From assembly GCF_008123965.1 (NCBI RefSeq), contig NZ_VSTH01000014.1, positions 62,001 through 126,000 of the forward strand: a stretch of 64,000 nucleotides of DNA, read 5' to 3'. The stretch comes from Bradyrhizobium hipponense. Its GTDB lineage: Bacteria; Pseudomonadota; Alphaproteobacteria; Rhizobiales; Xanthobacteraceae. The notes beneath the pieces were generated by a model, which did not search any database, was not told where the DNA came from, and saw only the letters and a list, made by a program, of their open reading frames with translations. The translations under genes and the position numbers were made by a program. Position 1 is the stretch's first letter, and every line of letters begins with the position of its first letter. Below, piece by piece: positions 36,570 to 45,713 of the stretch.

Positions 36570-38435
36570 ATGCGCCGTTCACTGGTGTTGCTGTCCGCCG
36601 GACTGACAGTGCTGTCCACCGGACTTTGCGCAGGACTTGCCTCCGCCCAGAACAACACGCCCCGTAACCTGATCCTGTTCATCCCAGACGGGCTGCGCGC
36701 CCTGAAGGTCACCCCCGAGGCGGCGCCGGCGATGGCCGAGGTCCGCGACAAGGGGGTCAATTTCAAGAACCCGCATTCGCTGTTCCCTACCTTCACCATG
36801 GCCAACGGCTCGGCGATGTCGACCGGACACTATCTCGGCGACACCGGCGTGTTCTCCAACACGATCTGGACCAATTACACCTCCGTCCCCGCCGGCGACA
36901 CCGTCGTCCCCTTCATCGAGAACGACGCCGTGCTCGGCGACATCGACGAGCATTTCAAAGGCGACTATCTCAACGAGGAAACCATCCTGAAGCTGGCTCG
37001 CGACAAGGGATTCAGCACCGCCGCGCTGGGCAAACATGGCCCGACCTATCAGTTCGACCACACCGACAAGCCTGAAAAGGCCGGCCTGCATTCGCTCGTG
37101 TTCGACGATGCCACCGGCGGCAAGAACGGCGTCGCGCTGTCGGACGAGGTGAAGGCAGCCCTGACCAAGGCCGGCCTTCCCCTCGCCACCCCGCCGCGCG
37201 GCGACAACAGCAAGGCGGGCGACGCCAAGACGCCCGGCACCACGGTCGCCAACGTCGCGCAGCAGGCCTATTTCGCCGATGTCGCCACCAAGGTGGTGCT
37301 GCCGATGTTCAAGGCACGCAACAAGCCATTCGTGCTGGTGTTCTGGTCGCGCGACCCTGATGGCACCCAGCATAACCAGGGCGACAGCCTCAACCAGATC
37401 AAGCCGGGCATCAACGGTCCGAGCACGATGGCGAGTATCAAGAACGCCGACGACAATCTTGCCCAGCTGCGCAAGGCCTTGGACGAGCTCGGCCTTGCGG
37501 CGAGCACGAACATCATGATCCAGGCTGACCACGGCTTCTCGACCATCTCCAAGGAGAGCAAGACCAGCCCCTCGGCCAAGGTCAGCTATGACGACACGCC
37601 GAACGATTTTCTGCCGATGGGCTTCCTGGCGCTTGATCTGGCCAAGGCGCTCGACCTGCCGCTGTTCGACCCCAACGACAAGAACGCGAAGATTGAAGGC
37701 AACAAGCACCCCAAGGCCGGCAACGGCGTGCTCGGCAAGGATCCGACCAAGCCCGACCTCGTTGTCGCCACCAATGGCGGCTCGGATCTGATCTACCTGG
37801 CCAACAAGGACAAGAAGCTAGCGGCCAGGACCATCAGGGCGTTGCTCGAGCAGGACTACGTCTCCGGCCTGTTCGTCGACGACCAGCTCGGCCGCTTTTC
37901 CGGCACCCTGCCGCTGTCGAGCATCAATTTGCGCGGCAAGGCGGCGACGCCGACGCCGGCGATCGTCGTCAACTTCCGCTCCTATGCCAGCGACTGCGGC
38001 GAGGCGCCGACCAACTGCTCGGTGCAAGTCGCCGACACCGTGCTGCGACAGGGCCAGGGCATGCATGGCAGCTTCAGCCGCGGCGACACCATGAACTTCA
38101 TGGCCGCGATCGGACCGGACTTCAAAGCCGGCTTCGTCGACGAGTTGCCGGTCAGCAATGCCGACGTCGGCATGACCGCCGCTCAGCTGATGGGTCTGCG
38201 CGCCTCACACAACGGCAGCCTCGTCGGCCGGGTGATGTCGGAGGCCCTGCCCAACGGCATCCTGCCGAAGGCGTACAAGGCCGTGGAGAAGTCGAGGATG
38301 TCCGAGAACGGTCTTCAGACCGTGCTCAACGTCCAGCGCGTCGGCAGCCAGCGCTATTTCGACGCCGCCGGCTTTCCCGGACGCACGCTCGGGCTCGAGC
38401 CGGACGCAGGCAAACAAAAAACGGCGGGGAAATAA
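36570..38435 (+). CDS. Alkaline-phosphatase-superfamily phosphodiesterase
   Basis: 621 residues with signal peptide (residues 1-26). Type I phosphodiesterase/nucleotide pyrophosphatase fold: metal site LILFIPDGLRA, nucleophile Thr in LFPTFTMANGSAMSTGH, FWSRDPDGTQH, IMIQADHGF and late GMHGSF. Members hydrolyse phosphodiesters in the periplasm. The C-terminal tail GLEPDAGKQKTAGK is Lys-rich. GGGAGA lies before the ATG. The stop codon lies in the loop of the terminator hairpin. Confidence 0.92.
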   Translation: MRRSLVLLSAGLTVLSTGLCAGLASAQNNTPRNLILFIPDGLRALKVTPEAAPAMAEVRDKGVNFKNPHSLFPTFTMANGSAMSTGHYLGDTGVFSNTIWTNYTSVPAGDTVVPFIENDAVLGDIDEHFKGDYLNEETILKLARDKGFSTAALGKHGPTYQFDHTDKPEKAGLHSLVFDDATGGKNGVALSDEVKAALTKAGLPLATPPRGDNSKAGDAKTPGTTVANVAQQAYFADVATKVVLPMFKARNKPFVLVFWSRDPDGTQHNQGDSLNQIKPGINGPSTMASIKNADDNLAQLRKALDELGLAASTNIMIQADHGFSTISKESKTSPSAKVSYDDTPNDFLPMGFLALDLAKALDLPLFDPNDKNAKIEGNKHPKAGNGVLGKDPTKPDLVVATNGGSDLIYLANKDKKLAARTIRALLEQDYVSGLFVDDQLGRFSGTLPLSSINLRGKAATPTPAIVVNFRSYASDCGEAPTNCSVQVADTVLRQGQGMHGSFSRGDTMNFMAAIGPDFKAGFVDELPVSNADVGMTAAQLMGLRASHNGSLVGRVMSEALPNGILPKAYKAVEKSRMSENGLQTVLNVQRVGSQRYFDAAGFPGRTLGLEPDAGKQKTAGK

Positions 38436-38443
38436 CCCCGCCG
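38422..38443. terminator. Terminator hairpin with the stop codon in its loop
   Basis: CGGCGGGG (38422-38429), loop AAATAA, CCCCGCCG (38436-38443), then a T-containing tract. The TAA stop of the phosphodiesterase gene (38433-38435) is in the loop, so transcription ends with almost no 3' UTR. Confidence 0.8.
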
Positions 38444-38476
38444 CTTTCTCGCGCCCTCAAAAGAGACGAGATAATC

Positions 38477-39061
38477 TCACATTCCAATGTCGAACACGTT
38501 CGGCAATTGGCCCGCCAGAGGCAGCGCGGTGGCGCCGAGGAAGGTCGCCACCATCGCCATCAGGCGACGGTTGTTCTGGCGCTTGCCGCGCATCTGGCCC
38601 GCGATCCACTCCAGCATCTCGGTGTTGACCTTGGAGGCATAGGCCGGCGCCCAACTCTCGATATCGGACTCTGCCGACAGCGCGACGCTGCGCGGCGGCA
38701 CCTTCAGGCCCGACGCGCTCGCGGCATAGTGGGCGACCGCCTTGGTCAGCAAATCGTCGAACCGGCCGCCATCGGTACGCTCGGTCGCGGCCTCGTTGAT
38801 CTCGAACAGCGTCTCGGCTTCGGCGCGGCTGACCGGCTGATCGTTGACGGCTGTGGCCGTCAGGATGCGGGCGCACCAGGCGGTATCGTCGGCATCGAGC
38901 GAACGGGAAAAGTGCACCCGGCCCTTGGTGGTCGGGCCCTCGCCCGTGATCACGCCGTCGCGCACGATGGTGAGTGCATGGGCCGCGGTATCACGGCAGG
39001 ACGGTTCGAGGGACGGCGACTGGGCGGGCGAGTCTTGGGACTTCGGCACTGCGGCAGACAT
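38477..39061 (-). CDS. Hypothetical protein, C-terminal hydrophobic helix
   Basis: 194 residues starting MSAAVPKSQDSPAQSPS. Middle part is polar (VNDQPVSRAEAETLFEINEAATER), and the C-terminal end RRLMAMVATFLGATALPLAGQLPNVF is hydrophobic enough for a tail anchor. It resembles conserved Bradyrhizobium proteins of unknown function. It converges with the phosphodiesterase gene across the shared terminator. Confidence 0.78.
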   Translation of the reverse strand: MSAAVPKSQDSPAQSPSLEPSCRDTAAHALTIVRDGVITGEGPTTKGRVHFSRSLDADDTAWCARILTATAVNDQPVSRAEAETLFEINEAATERTDGGRFDDLLTKAVAHYAASASGLKVPPRSVALSAESDIESWAPAYASKVNTEMLEWIAGQMRGKRQNNRRLMAMVATFLGATALPLAGQLPNVFDIGM

Positions 39062-39334
39062 AGTTCACTTCCAGATTTCTTCTGATCGACCAGCATTTTC
39101 ATGCGGGCGTAAAGGGGTGGTTAACGATTCGATACGGGGATCGCGACTTTTTCCAATGGTTGCCAATTGGTCGCTATCAGGACCATTTGGGTTCCATCAA
39201 ACGCCGGGCGAGCGTGATGCGGGTCATAAAAGGCTTTATCGGGGCAATCGAGACCGTGTGGCTCCGGTGGGGGATGTTTCGCCGCACGCGCCCCTGCAAC
39301 AGAAAGGTGCTAGAGAATCGGTCTTTCAGGGAAG

Positions 39335-39412
39335 GAATTCACATTTTACTTGAAGCGGTTCACTTGAGCGCGACGACACCCTATACTACCCGTGACGGTA
39401 AAATGTGAATTC
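39335..39412. promoter_or_regulatory. 15-bp perfect inverted repeat flanking a promoter-like TATACT
   Basis: GAATTCACATTTTAC (39335-39349) and GTAAAATGTGAATTC (39398-39412) are exact reverse complements with 48 bases between; TATACT (39382-39387) lies in the spacer. The pair is upstream of the peroxiredoxin start at 39444. The remaining 380-bp gap (39062-39443) holds nothing else I can identify. Confidence 0.7.
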
Positions 39413-39443
39413 ATAAGCAAATTCAATGTGATGAGGCAGAACC

Positions 39444-40103
39444 ATGACACTCCCGATTGGCGCCACCGCCCCCGACTTCGAAGCTGAGACCACCGAAGGG
39501 AAGATCAAGTTCCATGACTGGATCGGCAACAGCTGGGCGCTTCTCTTCTCGCATCCGAAGGACTTCACGCCGGTTTGTACGACGGAACTCGGCGCGCTTG
39601 CCAAGCTGAAGCCTGAATTCGACAAGCGCGGCGTCAAGCTGATGGGCCTCTCGGTCGATCCGGTTGACCGCCATTCCAAATGGTCGGAGGACATCAAGGA
39701 GACGCAAGGTGCCGCCCCGAATTATCCGATGATCGGCGATACCGACTTCAACGTCTCGAAGCTCTACGAGATGCTGCCGGCCTCGACCTCGGGCGATCCC
39801 CTCACCCGCACGCCGGCCGACAACCAGACCGTCCGCAACGTCTTCGTCATCGGGCCGGACAAGAAGATCAAGCTGGTGCTGGTCTATCCGATGACCACGG
39901 GCCGGAATTTTCAGGAAATCCTGCGCGCCATCGACTCGCTCCAGCTCACCGCCAAGCATCGCGTCGCAACGCCGGCCGACTGGTCGCAGGGCGAGGACGT
40001 CATCATCGCGGGCTCGGTCTCCAACGACGAGGCCAAGACGATCTATCCGCAGGGCTGGAAGGAGCCGAAGCCCTACATCCGGATCGTGCCACAGCCGAAG
40101 TGA
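39444..40103 (+). CDS. Peroxiredoxin, 1-Cys Prx6 type
   Basis: 219 residues, peroxidatic Cys45 in FTPVCTTELG with upstream Thr42 for the active-site triad. A long C-terminal extension (about residues 160-219, DWSQGEDVIIAGSVSNDEAKTIYPQGW) is typical of the Prx6/AhpC-1 Cys class. Only this one Cys is visible, so a resolving thiol must come from another protein or small thiol. It reduces peroxides in the cytoplasm. The long inverted repeat upstream suggests stress control. Confidence 0.94.
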   Translation: MTLPIGATAPDFEAETTEGKIKFHDWIGNSWALLFSHPKDFTPVCTTELGALAKLKPEFDKRGVKLMGLSVDPVDRHSKWSEDIKETQGAAPNYPMIGDTDFNVSKLYEMLPASTSGDPLTRTPADNQTVRNVFVIGPDKKIKLVLVYPMTTGRNFQEILRAIDSLQLTAKHRVATPADWSQGEDVIIAGSVSNDEAKTIYPQGWKEPKPYIRIVPQPK

Positions 40104-40178
40104 CGTCTGGCAGTTGCCTCTGGCAGCCGCCAAAGTGATCCTGGGGCGCGCGAAGCACGAACCCGGGATGTCGAGATC

Positions 40179-40201
40179 CCCAATGCGCGTTGCGCATTGG
40201 G
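40179..40201. terminator. Hairpin between peroxiredoxin and chemoreceptor genes
   Basis: CCCAATGCGC and GCGCATTGGG pair (10 bp) around GTT, between two convergent genes. It has no T-run, so a REP-type element is also possible. Confidence 0.5.
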
Positions 40202-40249
40202 ACCGGTCCTTCAGTCCATCTTGACGACGTCAGACCACACGTCCGGCCT

Positions 40250-41980
40250 TCAAGCTGCGCCCACGCGGTCGAGGAAGCTGTCGACCTCGGCCTTCAGATG
40301 CACGCTCTCACCCGACAGCGCCTGGGCGGAGGCAAACATCCGGCTCGAGGTTTCGCCGGTCTCGCTGGCGCCCTTGGCGGCATGACGGACATTGACCGCG
40401 ACGTCGGCGGTGCCGGAGGCCGCGGCGCGGACGCTGGCGGCGATGTTGTGGGTGGCGCTGCGCTGCTGCTCCACCGCGGCCGAGATCGAGCCGGCGATGC
40501 CGCTGATGCGCTCGATGGTCTGGCCGATCGCCTTGATGGCTGTGACCGACTCCTCGGTCGCAAGTTGCATGCTGGCGATCTGGTTCGAAATCTCATCGGT
40601 CGCCTTGGCCGTCTGGCCGGCGAGCGTCTTGACCTCCTGGGCGACGACCGCGAAGCCGCGGCCAGCATCGCCCGCGCGCGCGGCCTCGATCGTGGCATTC
40701 AGCGCCAGGAGATTGGTCTGCTCGGCGATCGAGGTGATCAGCTTGACGACGTCTCCGATGCGCGCGCCCGCCTCGGAGAGCTGCGCGATGCGCTGGTCGG
40801 TGGCCTCGGCCTGGCGCACCGCCTCGGCGGAGATCTCACTCGATTCCTGCACCCTGCGCGTGATCTCGGAGATCGATTGGCTCAGTTCGTCCGAAGCCGT
40901 CGCCGCCGAACGCACGTGCTCGGAGGCGTTCTCGGACGCCCCCGCCGACTGCGCCGACAGATCGGCGGTGGAACGTGCCGTGTCGGTCAGTTGCCGGGCC
41001 ACGCGCTCGAATTCGCCGGATGAGTTCAGGACCTTGTCGAGGATACCGCCGACGCTGCCGCGGAACTCCTCGACGAAATTACGCAGCTCGGATTTGCGCT
41101 GCTCAGCTGCGGCAGCGGAGGCTGCTGCCTGCTCGCTGCGCAAGCGCGCCCGCTCCAGCGAATTGCTCTTGAACACCGCGACCGTGCGGGCGATCTCGCC
41201 GATCTCGTCGGCGCGCTCCTCGCAATTGTTCGCGACGTCGTTCTGGCCGTCGGCGAGCGCGGTCAGCGAGCGCGTGACCGAGGTGAGCGGCCGGGTGATG
41301 CGACGGACGACCAGCATGGTGAGGACCAGGACCAGCAGCGCGGCGATGCCGGCTGCGGCCCCCATGCTCTCGATCGCCTGGGCCAGCATGCTCTCGAACT
41401 GCGCCATCGGGATACCGACGTAGAGGATGCCGGCGACCTTGCCGGTTGCATCTGCGACCGGGAAATAAGCGGTCATGAACGATTTGCCGAACAGCGTGGC
41501 CGGCCCCTTGTAGGCCTCGCCACGGCGCAGCAGGGCTTGCGCCGGATGGTCGGCGGCAAGCTGGGTGCCGACGGCGCGCTCGCCATTTTCCTTCTTCACG
41601 TTGGTCGAGCGGCGGACGAACTGCCCGCTCGCATCGTCGAACGCGAAAAGGGTCGCGTTACCGCCGACATAGGACACCGCGCGATCAACGATGGCGTGAT
41701 CCCTGAAGTCGGGCATTTTGGGAATCTCGGCGCGCGCCACGGCGCCATCCTTCATGATGATCCTGGCGTCGGGAGCGGTCTCGGCAAAGGCGAGCGCCAG
41801 CGTGCGCAAATTGACCTCGATGTCGCGCAACGCGCGATCATTGATAGCCGTGGTGAGCGACCAATAGCCGGCGCCGACTACCAGCGCCGTATTCACCGCG
41901 ATCAGCAGCACGGCGCACAGGACGGCCTTGGTACCCAGCTTGAATTGCGGCAGGAGTTTCGCCGTCGAAAGTTTAGACAT
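40250..41980 (-). CDS. Methyl-accepting chemotaxis protein
   Basis: 576 residues from [16 protein letters not shown]. Membrane segments at about 21-43 and 198-220 enclose a Cache-type periplasmic domain with the two-transmembrane layout seen in sugar/acid chemoreceptors. A HAMP domain (about 220-275) leads into a cytoplasmic signalling hairpin with the conserved tip [36 protein letters not shown]. No cheA or cheW is nearby; the receptor is an orphan. There is an AhpC-like gene convergent downstream. Confidence 0.96.
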   Translation of the reverse strand: MSKLSTAKLLPQFKLGTKAVLCAVLLIAVNTALVVGAGYWSLTTAINDRALRDIEVNLRTLALAFAETAPDARIIMKDGAVARAEIPKMPDFRDHAIVDRAVSYVGGNATLFAFDDASGQFVRRSTNVKKENGERAVGTQLAADHPAQALLRRGEAYKGPATLFGKSFMTAYFPVADATGKVAGILYVGIPMAQFESMLAQAIESMGAAAGIAALLVLVLTMLVVRRITRPLTSVTRSLTALADGQNDVANNCEERADEIGEIARTVAVFKSNSLERARLRSEQAAASAAAAEQRKSELRNFVEEFRGSVGGILDKVLNSSGEFERVARQLTDTARSTADLSAQSAGASENASEHVRSAATASDELSQSISEITRRVQESSEISAEAVRQAEATDQRIAQLSEAGARIGDVVKLITSIAEQTNLLALNATIEAARAGDAGRGFAVVAQEVKTLAGQTAKATDEISNQIASMQLATEESVTAIKAIGQTIERISGIAGSISAAVEQQRSATHNIAASVRAAASGTADVAVNVRHAAKGASETGETSSRMFASAQALSGESVHLKAEVDSFLDRVGAA

Positions 41981-42503
41981 GAATGGAATCACCCCCGTAA
42001 TTCCTGCATATTCGTGCAATCGGCTTACGGCCGCATTAACGAGGGTTCCCACCGCCGCACGCGGAATGCTTTACAAATTGTAAACGAGGGGCACCGGGCG
42101 GCGCAGCGCGCTGATGGCTGGCGCGGTCGCTGCGGGTGCTCGATGCCGTCCTTGCCAAGATCGGGGATCGCCGACCCTTTCCAGGGGCGGCGGGGCAAGG
42201 GTGATCCCGGGCGTGGCGCGCGACAGCAGCGCCGGTGCCGTCGACTGGAACGGGATCGCCCCAGGCCTCGCGTCAAGCGCTGCCGGCAGAGCGGATCCAC
42301 TGTCCTGGCGGGCGACACTGATCGTACTGGCGAGCGTCGGCGTCGAACCCGCCAAGCCCTATCCGGGGCTGATCGTCGATCATGCGAAACCACGCGAATG
42401 GGCGTTAGGTGCCTACGCAAAGATCCGCAAAGGTTGAGCGTTGCTTTGACACAATTTCGAATCCCGCTATCGTCGTTGCTGCATTCAAACCGAGGGGGAC
42501 GAT
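41981..42503. other. 522-bp gap upstream of the chemoreceptor gene
   Basis: Contains the chemoreceptor leader at the left. The middle may hold a decayed coding segment (next entry). No tRNA, hairpin terminator or repeat of note is seen. Confidence 0.5.
42114..42437 (+). pseudogene. Possible degraded coding segment
   Basis: A frame ending in YPGLIVDHAKPREWALGAYAKIRKG reads like the C-terminus of a protein, and a preceding frame (VLDAVLAKIGDRRPFP) ends at a TGA just where the second begins to look convincing, consistent with a frameshift. There is no ribosome-binding site, and I cannot name the family, so this could be chance coding. Confidence 0.3.
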
Positions 42504-42800
42504 ATGGACGACGATAAACCCGTAACCGAGCAGGCGATGGAGACGATCACCACCGCCATGGAAGCGACCAAGGACGCCGCAGTCACCGCCGTCAAGAAGG
42601 TCAGGAAGGCCGCCAAGAAGGTCGCAAAGAAAGTAGCGCCGAAGAAGGCCTCCAAGAAGAAGGCTGCCAAGAAGACTTCGAAGAAGGCCGCAAAGAAATC
42701 GTCGAAGAAGGCGGCCAAGAAGACCGCGAAGAAGGCGGGCAAGAAGGCTGCCAAGAAAGCTCCGAAGAAAGCCGCCAAGAAGAAAAAGGCCAAGCGCTGA
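42504..42800 (+). CDS. Histone H1-like Lys/Ala-rich nucleoid protein
   Basis: 98 residues. The first 30 are a mixed acidic region (MDDDKPVTEQAMETITTAMEA), and the rest is almost entirely KKAAKK-type repeats (VKKVRKAAKKVAKKVAPKKA, KKAAKKSSKK...). Such histone-H1-like tails bind DNA non-specifically and are seen in bacterial nucleoid proteins and in AlgP-like proteins. GAGGGGG lies before the ATG. No other gene follows closely, so it is likely monocistronic. Confidence 0.9.
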   Translation: MDDDKPVTEQAMETITTAMEATKDAAVTAVKKVRKAAKKVAKKVAPKKASKKKAAKKTSKKAAKKSSKKAAKKTAKKAGKKAAKKAPKKAAKKKKAKR

Positions 42801-42869
42801 TCGCAGCCCAAGGATAGGCAGAGCAAGTCTCTGGGTGCGGGCGCACCCGGAGGCTTTGCGGCGAAGTGT

Positions 42870-43622
42870 CTACCCTCGCCGCTTGGATGCGCGCCGGCCT
42901 GGATGATGCTCGCCCCGCGGATCGCGGAATTCGCTGCGATGGCCGCGCCGGTCCTCCTTCGCGAACTTTCGCCGCTTCTCGGGCGAGCCGAACGCCTTGA
43001 TCACCCGTCTGCCATTGACCTTCTTGATGACGTAGCCGCCCTCGGTCATCGAGAACGGCGCTTTCAGCGATCCCATGTGGTCGAACTTGGTGCCGCGGGG
43101 ATGCTGGAACGGCTCGAACCAGGCCGGATAGACAAAGTTCGACATCGGGAGACCGTTGACCGGGAAAGAGTCCTCCTCCACGGCGTCGCAGACCTCGTAG
43201 GCATATTGGGTGTTCCGGTTCTTATCCGCCCAGAGATTGGCCATTGGGTCGAGCACCATCTCGAACAGCTCGTGTGAGGCCGCCACGCTGATGGGCTCTT
43301 CGCCCAGGGCCTTGACGAAGATCTTCGAGATCGGCTGGCGGCGATGCGTCAGCTCATGGCGGCCGAGCATGTTCTTGTGGGAAGCGTCATCGAAATAGAC
43401 CAGCTGCCAATCGGTCGGCTTCGGCTTTTGCGTGACATAGAGATCGACCGGGTAGCCCCACACGGGGAGGAAATGCTTGTCGTAGCACTTCTGAAGCGCT
43501 GCAGTGAGCGTGCTCATCTTGCGACCGCTGATCGTTGGCTCCGCGTAGTTGATGCAGGCAATCCGAACCGGCTTCATGGACCTGCCGAGCAGTGCCTGTC
43601 TCGCCTTCTTCATGGACATCAC
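42870..43622 (-). CDS. Hypothetical protein with ASHELFEMVLDP motif
   Basis: About 250 residues. A conserved-looking stretch KIFVKALGEEPISVAASHELFEMVLDPMANLW contains HELFE (HExxE), possibly a metal site, followed by YEVCDAVEEDSF and PAWFEPFQ. The C-terminal 40 residues are very basic (RHRSEFRDPRGEHHPGRRAS). I recall similar ASHE..E proteins as unassigned putative metalloproteases, but catalytic function is not shown. The start may be the GTG used here or the ATG at 43619 or 43613. Confidence 0.75.
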   Translation of the reverse strand: MMSMKKARQALLGRSMKPVRIACINYAEPTISGRKMSTLTAALQKCYDKHFLPVWGYPVDLYVTQKPKPTDWQLVYFDDASHKNMLGRHELTHRRQPISKIFVKALGEEPISVAASHELFEMVLDPMANLWADKNRNTQYAYEVCDAVEEDSFPVNGLPMSNFVYPAWFEPFQHPRGTKFDHMGSLKAPFSMTEGGYVIKKVNGRRVIKAFGSPEKRRKFAKEDRRGHRSEFRDPRGEHHPGRRASKRRG

Positions 43623-43707
43623 CGTGTTGAAAAGGAAATGGGATTGAATGGTCCCAGTCTAGCACGAAACGTGCCGATACACGTCAGGGATGTGTCCGCC
43701 GAAAAAG

Positions 43708-44592
43708 CTAAAGGCGCCGGTTGACCACGAACACCGCGGCCGCGCACATCGCAATGCCGGCGATCGCAAGCGCGTCGAGCTTCTCTCCGAATAGCACGTA
43801 AGCCATCAGTGCCGTGACCGCGGGCACCAGGTAGAACAGGCTCGCGACCGAGGTCGCCGCAGCATGGCGGATCAGCCAGTAGAGCAGCCCGATGGATCCG
43901 ATCGAGAGCGCCACGGCGAGCCAAGCCAGCGCGAGCAGGAACTCCCGCGTCCAGTGCACCTCGCGGTCTTCGAACAGGAAGGCACCGGCCGCGAAGAAGA
44001 TGGTGACCGCGACATATTGGACCAGATTGCCGGAGCGCCAGTCGATGCGGCTGCAGTAGCGGCGCTGATAAAGCGTGCCGAGCGTGATGCTGATCAGGGC
44101 GACCACTGAGGCGAGCCAGCCGAGCCCGGCTTCGCCGGTCAGGGGGCGGTTGTGCAGGATCAGCACCACACCGCCGAGGCCGAGCACGAGCCCGGCCCAT
44201 TGCACCGGCGTCACCCGTTCGCCCAGCCAGCGGTTGGCGATGGTCGAGGTCAGGATCGGCTGCAGGCCCGGAATCAGCGCCGAGAGCCCTGCGGGAATCG
44301 AATGCGCGATCGCAATCGCGGTGCCGCCGAGATAGAAACCATGAACGAGGATGCCGGCGACCGCGCTGTGCGCGATGCCGATGCGGTCGGGCCATTTCGG
44401 GCGCGCAATCGCCACGATCACCGCCATCAGGCCGACCACGATCGCCATGCGGATCGCGAGATAGGTCAAGGGATCGGCATTGTTGATGACGTATTTGGTG
44501 CCGATGAAGCCGGTGCTCCAGAGCACGACGAACAGGATCGGCGCCGCGCGTGCGGCCATGTTTTCTTGATTATGATTCATTGCCGTCTTCAT
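43708..44592 (-). CDS. EamA/DMT-family transporter
   Basis: 294 residues with 10 hydrophobic segments in two 5-helix repeats (PILFVVLWSTGFIGTKYVINNADPL at the start of the first, GLGWLASVVALISITLGTLYQRRY at the start of the second). This is the drug/metabolite transporter superfamily, usually exporters of amino acids or metabolites in the inner membrane. ATGs at 44592 and 44580 are both possible starts. Confidence 0.93.
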   Translation of the reverse strand: MKTAMNHNQENMAARAAPILFVVLWSTGFIGTKYVINNADPLTYLAIRMAIVVGLMAVIVAIARPKWPDRIGIAHSAVAGILVHGFYLGGTAIAIAHSIPAGLSALIPGLQPILTSTIANRWLGERVTPVQWAGLVLGLGGVVLILHNRPLTGEAGLGWLASVVALISITLGTLYQRRYCSRIDWRSGNLVQYVAVTIFFAAGAFLFEDREVHWTREFLLALAWLAVALSIGSIGLLYWLIRHAAATSVASLFYLVPAVTALMAYVLFGEKLDALAIAGIAMCAAAVFVVNRRL

Positions 44593-44686
44593 TGCCCGAC
44601 CAAAGGCGATGCGGCAACGCGAATTTGCGGCGCTCAGATGTTGCGCCGCACGACGGACAGAGGAAACGGCAGCTCAGATCAGCCGC

Positions 44687-45160
44687 TCACCACTCTTCCG
44701 GACAGGGATTGATGATCTTCCAGAGCTCGACCCCGTTCTTGATCTTCTTCATGTCGGTCGTGAGCCCGCCATTGCGGCGGATCCAGTCCTTCACCGTGTC
44801 GGGATAGTAGGACATCAGATCCGATGTCCCTTCCGAGCTGGTGACCTTGATGCCAAAGGTAAAGGCCTTGTCGTAATAGGCTTGGTGGAAGCCGAGGCTC
44901 GCGCGCGGCGTCACGCAGATCTTGTTCATCGGCACGATGCCCAGCACCAGCGTGCAGGCCGAGTTGCAGATGCCGTCGATGATGACGCGCTCGCGCTTGT
45001 CGCGGACGCGCGCGTACTTGGCCTTGTACTCCTCGACATAGCCGCCGTGGTCGCGCGTGATGTGCAGATCCGCCCGCGCCGGCGTGGCGACAGCAACGGA
45101 GAGCAACAGCAGGCTCAGGAGCGTGATGCGCATGGCAAAGGGACGGTGAAAACCTTGCAT
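44687..45160 (-). CDS. Secreted ClpP/crotonase-fold-like protein
   Basis: 157 residues with a signal peptide (MRITLLSLLLLSVAVATPARA when read from the ATG at 45133; the ATG at 45160 adds 9 residues). Conserved-looking ICNSACTLVLGIVPMNKICVTPRASLGFHQA resembles the nucleophile region of periplasmic ClpP-like proteins, where Ser of NSACT and His of GFHQA would be catalytic. Four Cys may form disulfides. It is probably periplasmic. I cannot assign a substrate. Confidence 0.72.
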   Translation of the reverse strand: MQGFHRPFAMRITLLSLLLLSVAVATPARADLHITRDHGGYVEEYKAKYARVRDKRERVIIDGICNSACTLVLGIVPMNKICVTPRASLGFHQAYYDKAFTFGIKVTSSEGTSDLMSYYPDTVKDWIRRNGGLTTDMKKIKNGVELWKIINPCPEEW

Positions 45161-45418
45161 GAATGGACCGGCCTCGAAGGACCCCCAAGGGGCCGGCAGG
45201 AATCTTTAACCGGATTCTCTTTGGTCATACTTGTGTGGGGAATTCGTTAAGCATCCCGAAAAGGCCAAAAATGGGCAGGCCGCAGGGCGGACCGGCATTT
45301 CGGTCACACCGCCCGGGAATCCACGGAAAATCGCCGGGTTTTCCCGCCGCTTGGGTGCCCAGCCCGCCGAAAATCGCTATAACGAGCTGACCTCTAAGTG
45401 TGGTTTCGGAGAATCGAG

Positions 45419-45679
45419 ATGAGCAAGTTGAAGCTTGTTGCCATGGTTGCGGCCCTTTCGGCCGTGACCCTCGCCCCCAGCCTTGCGGAGGCGCGGCATC
45501 ACCGGCATCACCGCTCTTCCACCAGCCCGCTGCCCTACCCGATCAGCTATTTGCACAATTACGGGCCCGGCGTCACCCCCGGCACCTTCGCCTATTACGA
45601 CGGCCCGTCGACCAACCACTGCTACCAGAGCGCGGCTGCCTATATCGGCCAGGACGGCCGCCGACATCCCTGCAACTGA
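45419..45679 (+). CDS. Small secreted His/Tyr-rich protein
   Basis: 86 residues: signal peptide MSKLKLVAMVAALSAVTLAPSLAEA then RHHRHHRSSTSPLPYP and a C-terminal YYDGPSTNHCYQSAAAYIGQDGRRHPC with two Cys. GGAG lies before the ATG. A His-rich start after the cleavage site could bind metal. Unknown function. Confidence 0.85.
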   Translation: MSKLKLVAMVAALSAVTLAPSLAEARHHRHHRSSTSPLPYPISYLHNYGPGVTPGTFAYYDGPSTNHCYQSAAAYIGQDGRRHPCN

Positions 45680-45713
45680 GGGGTACCGGCGGCGTCGTCT
45701 CCCGGGGGAAGCC

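Noticed and set aside
42114..42437. A functional gene in this gap
   Set aside because: No ribosome-binding site and apparent frame break; kept only as a possible remnant.
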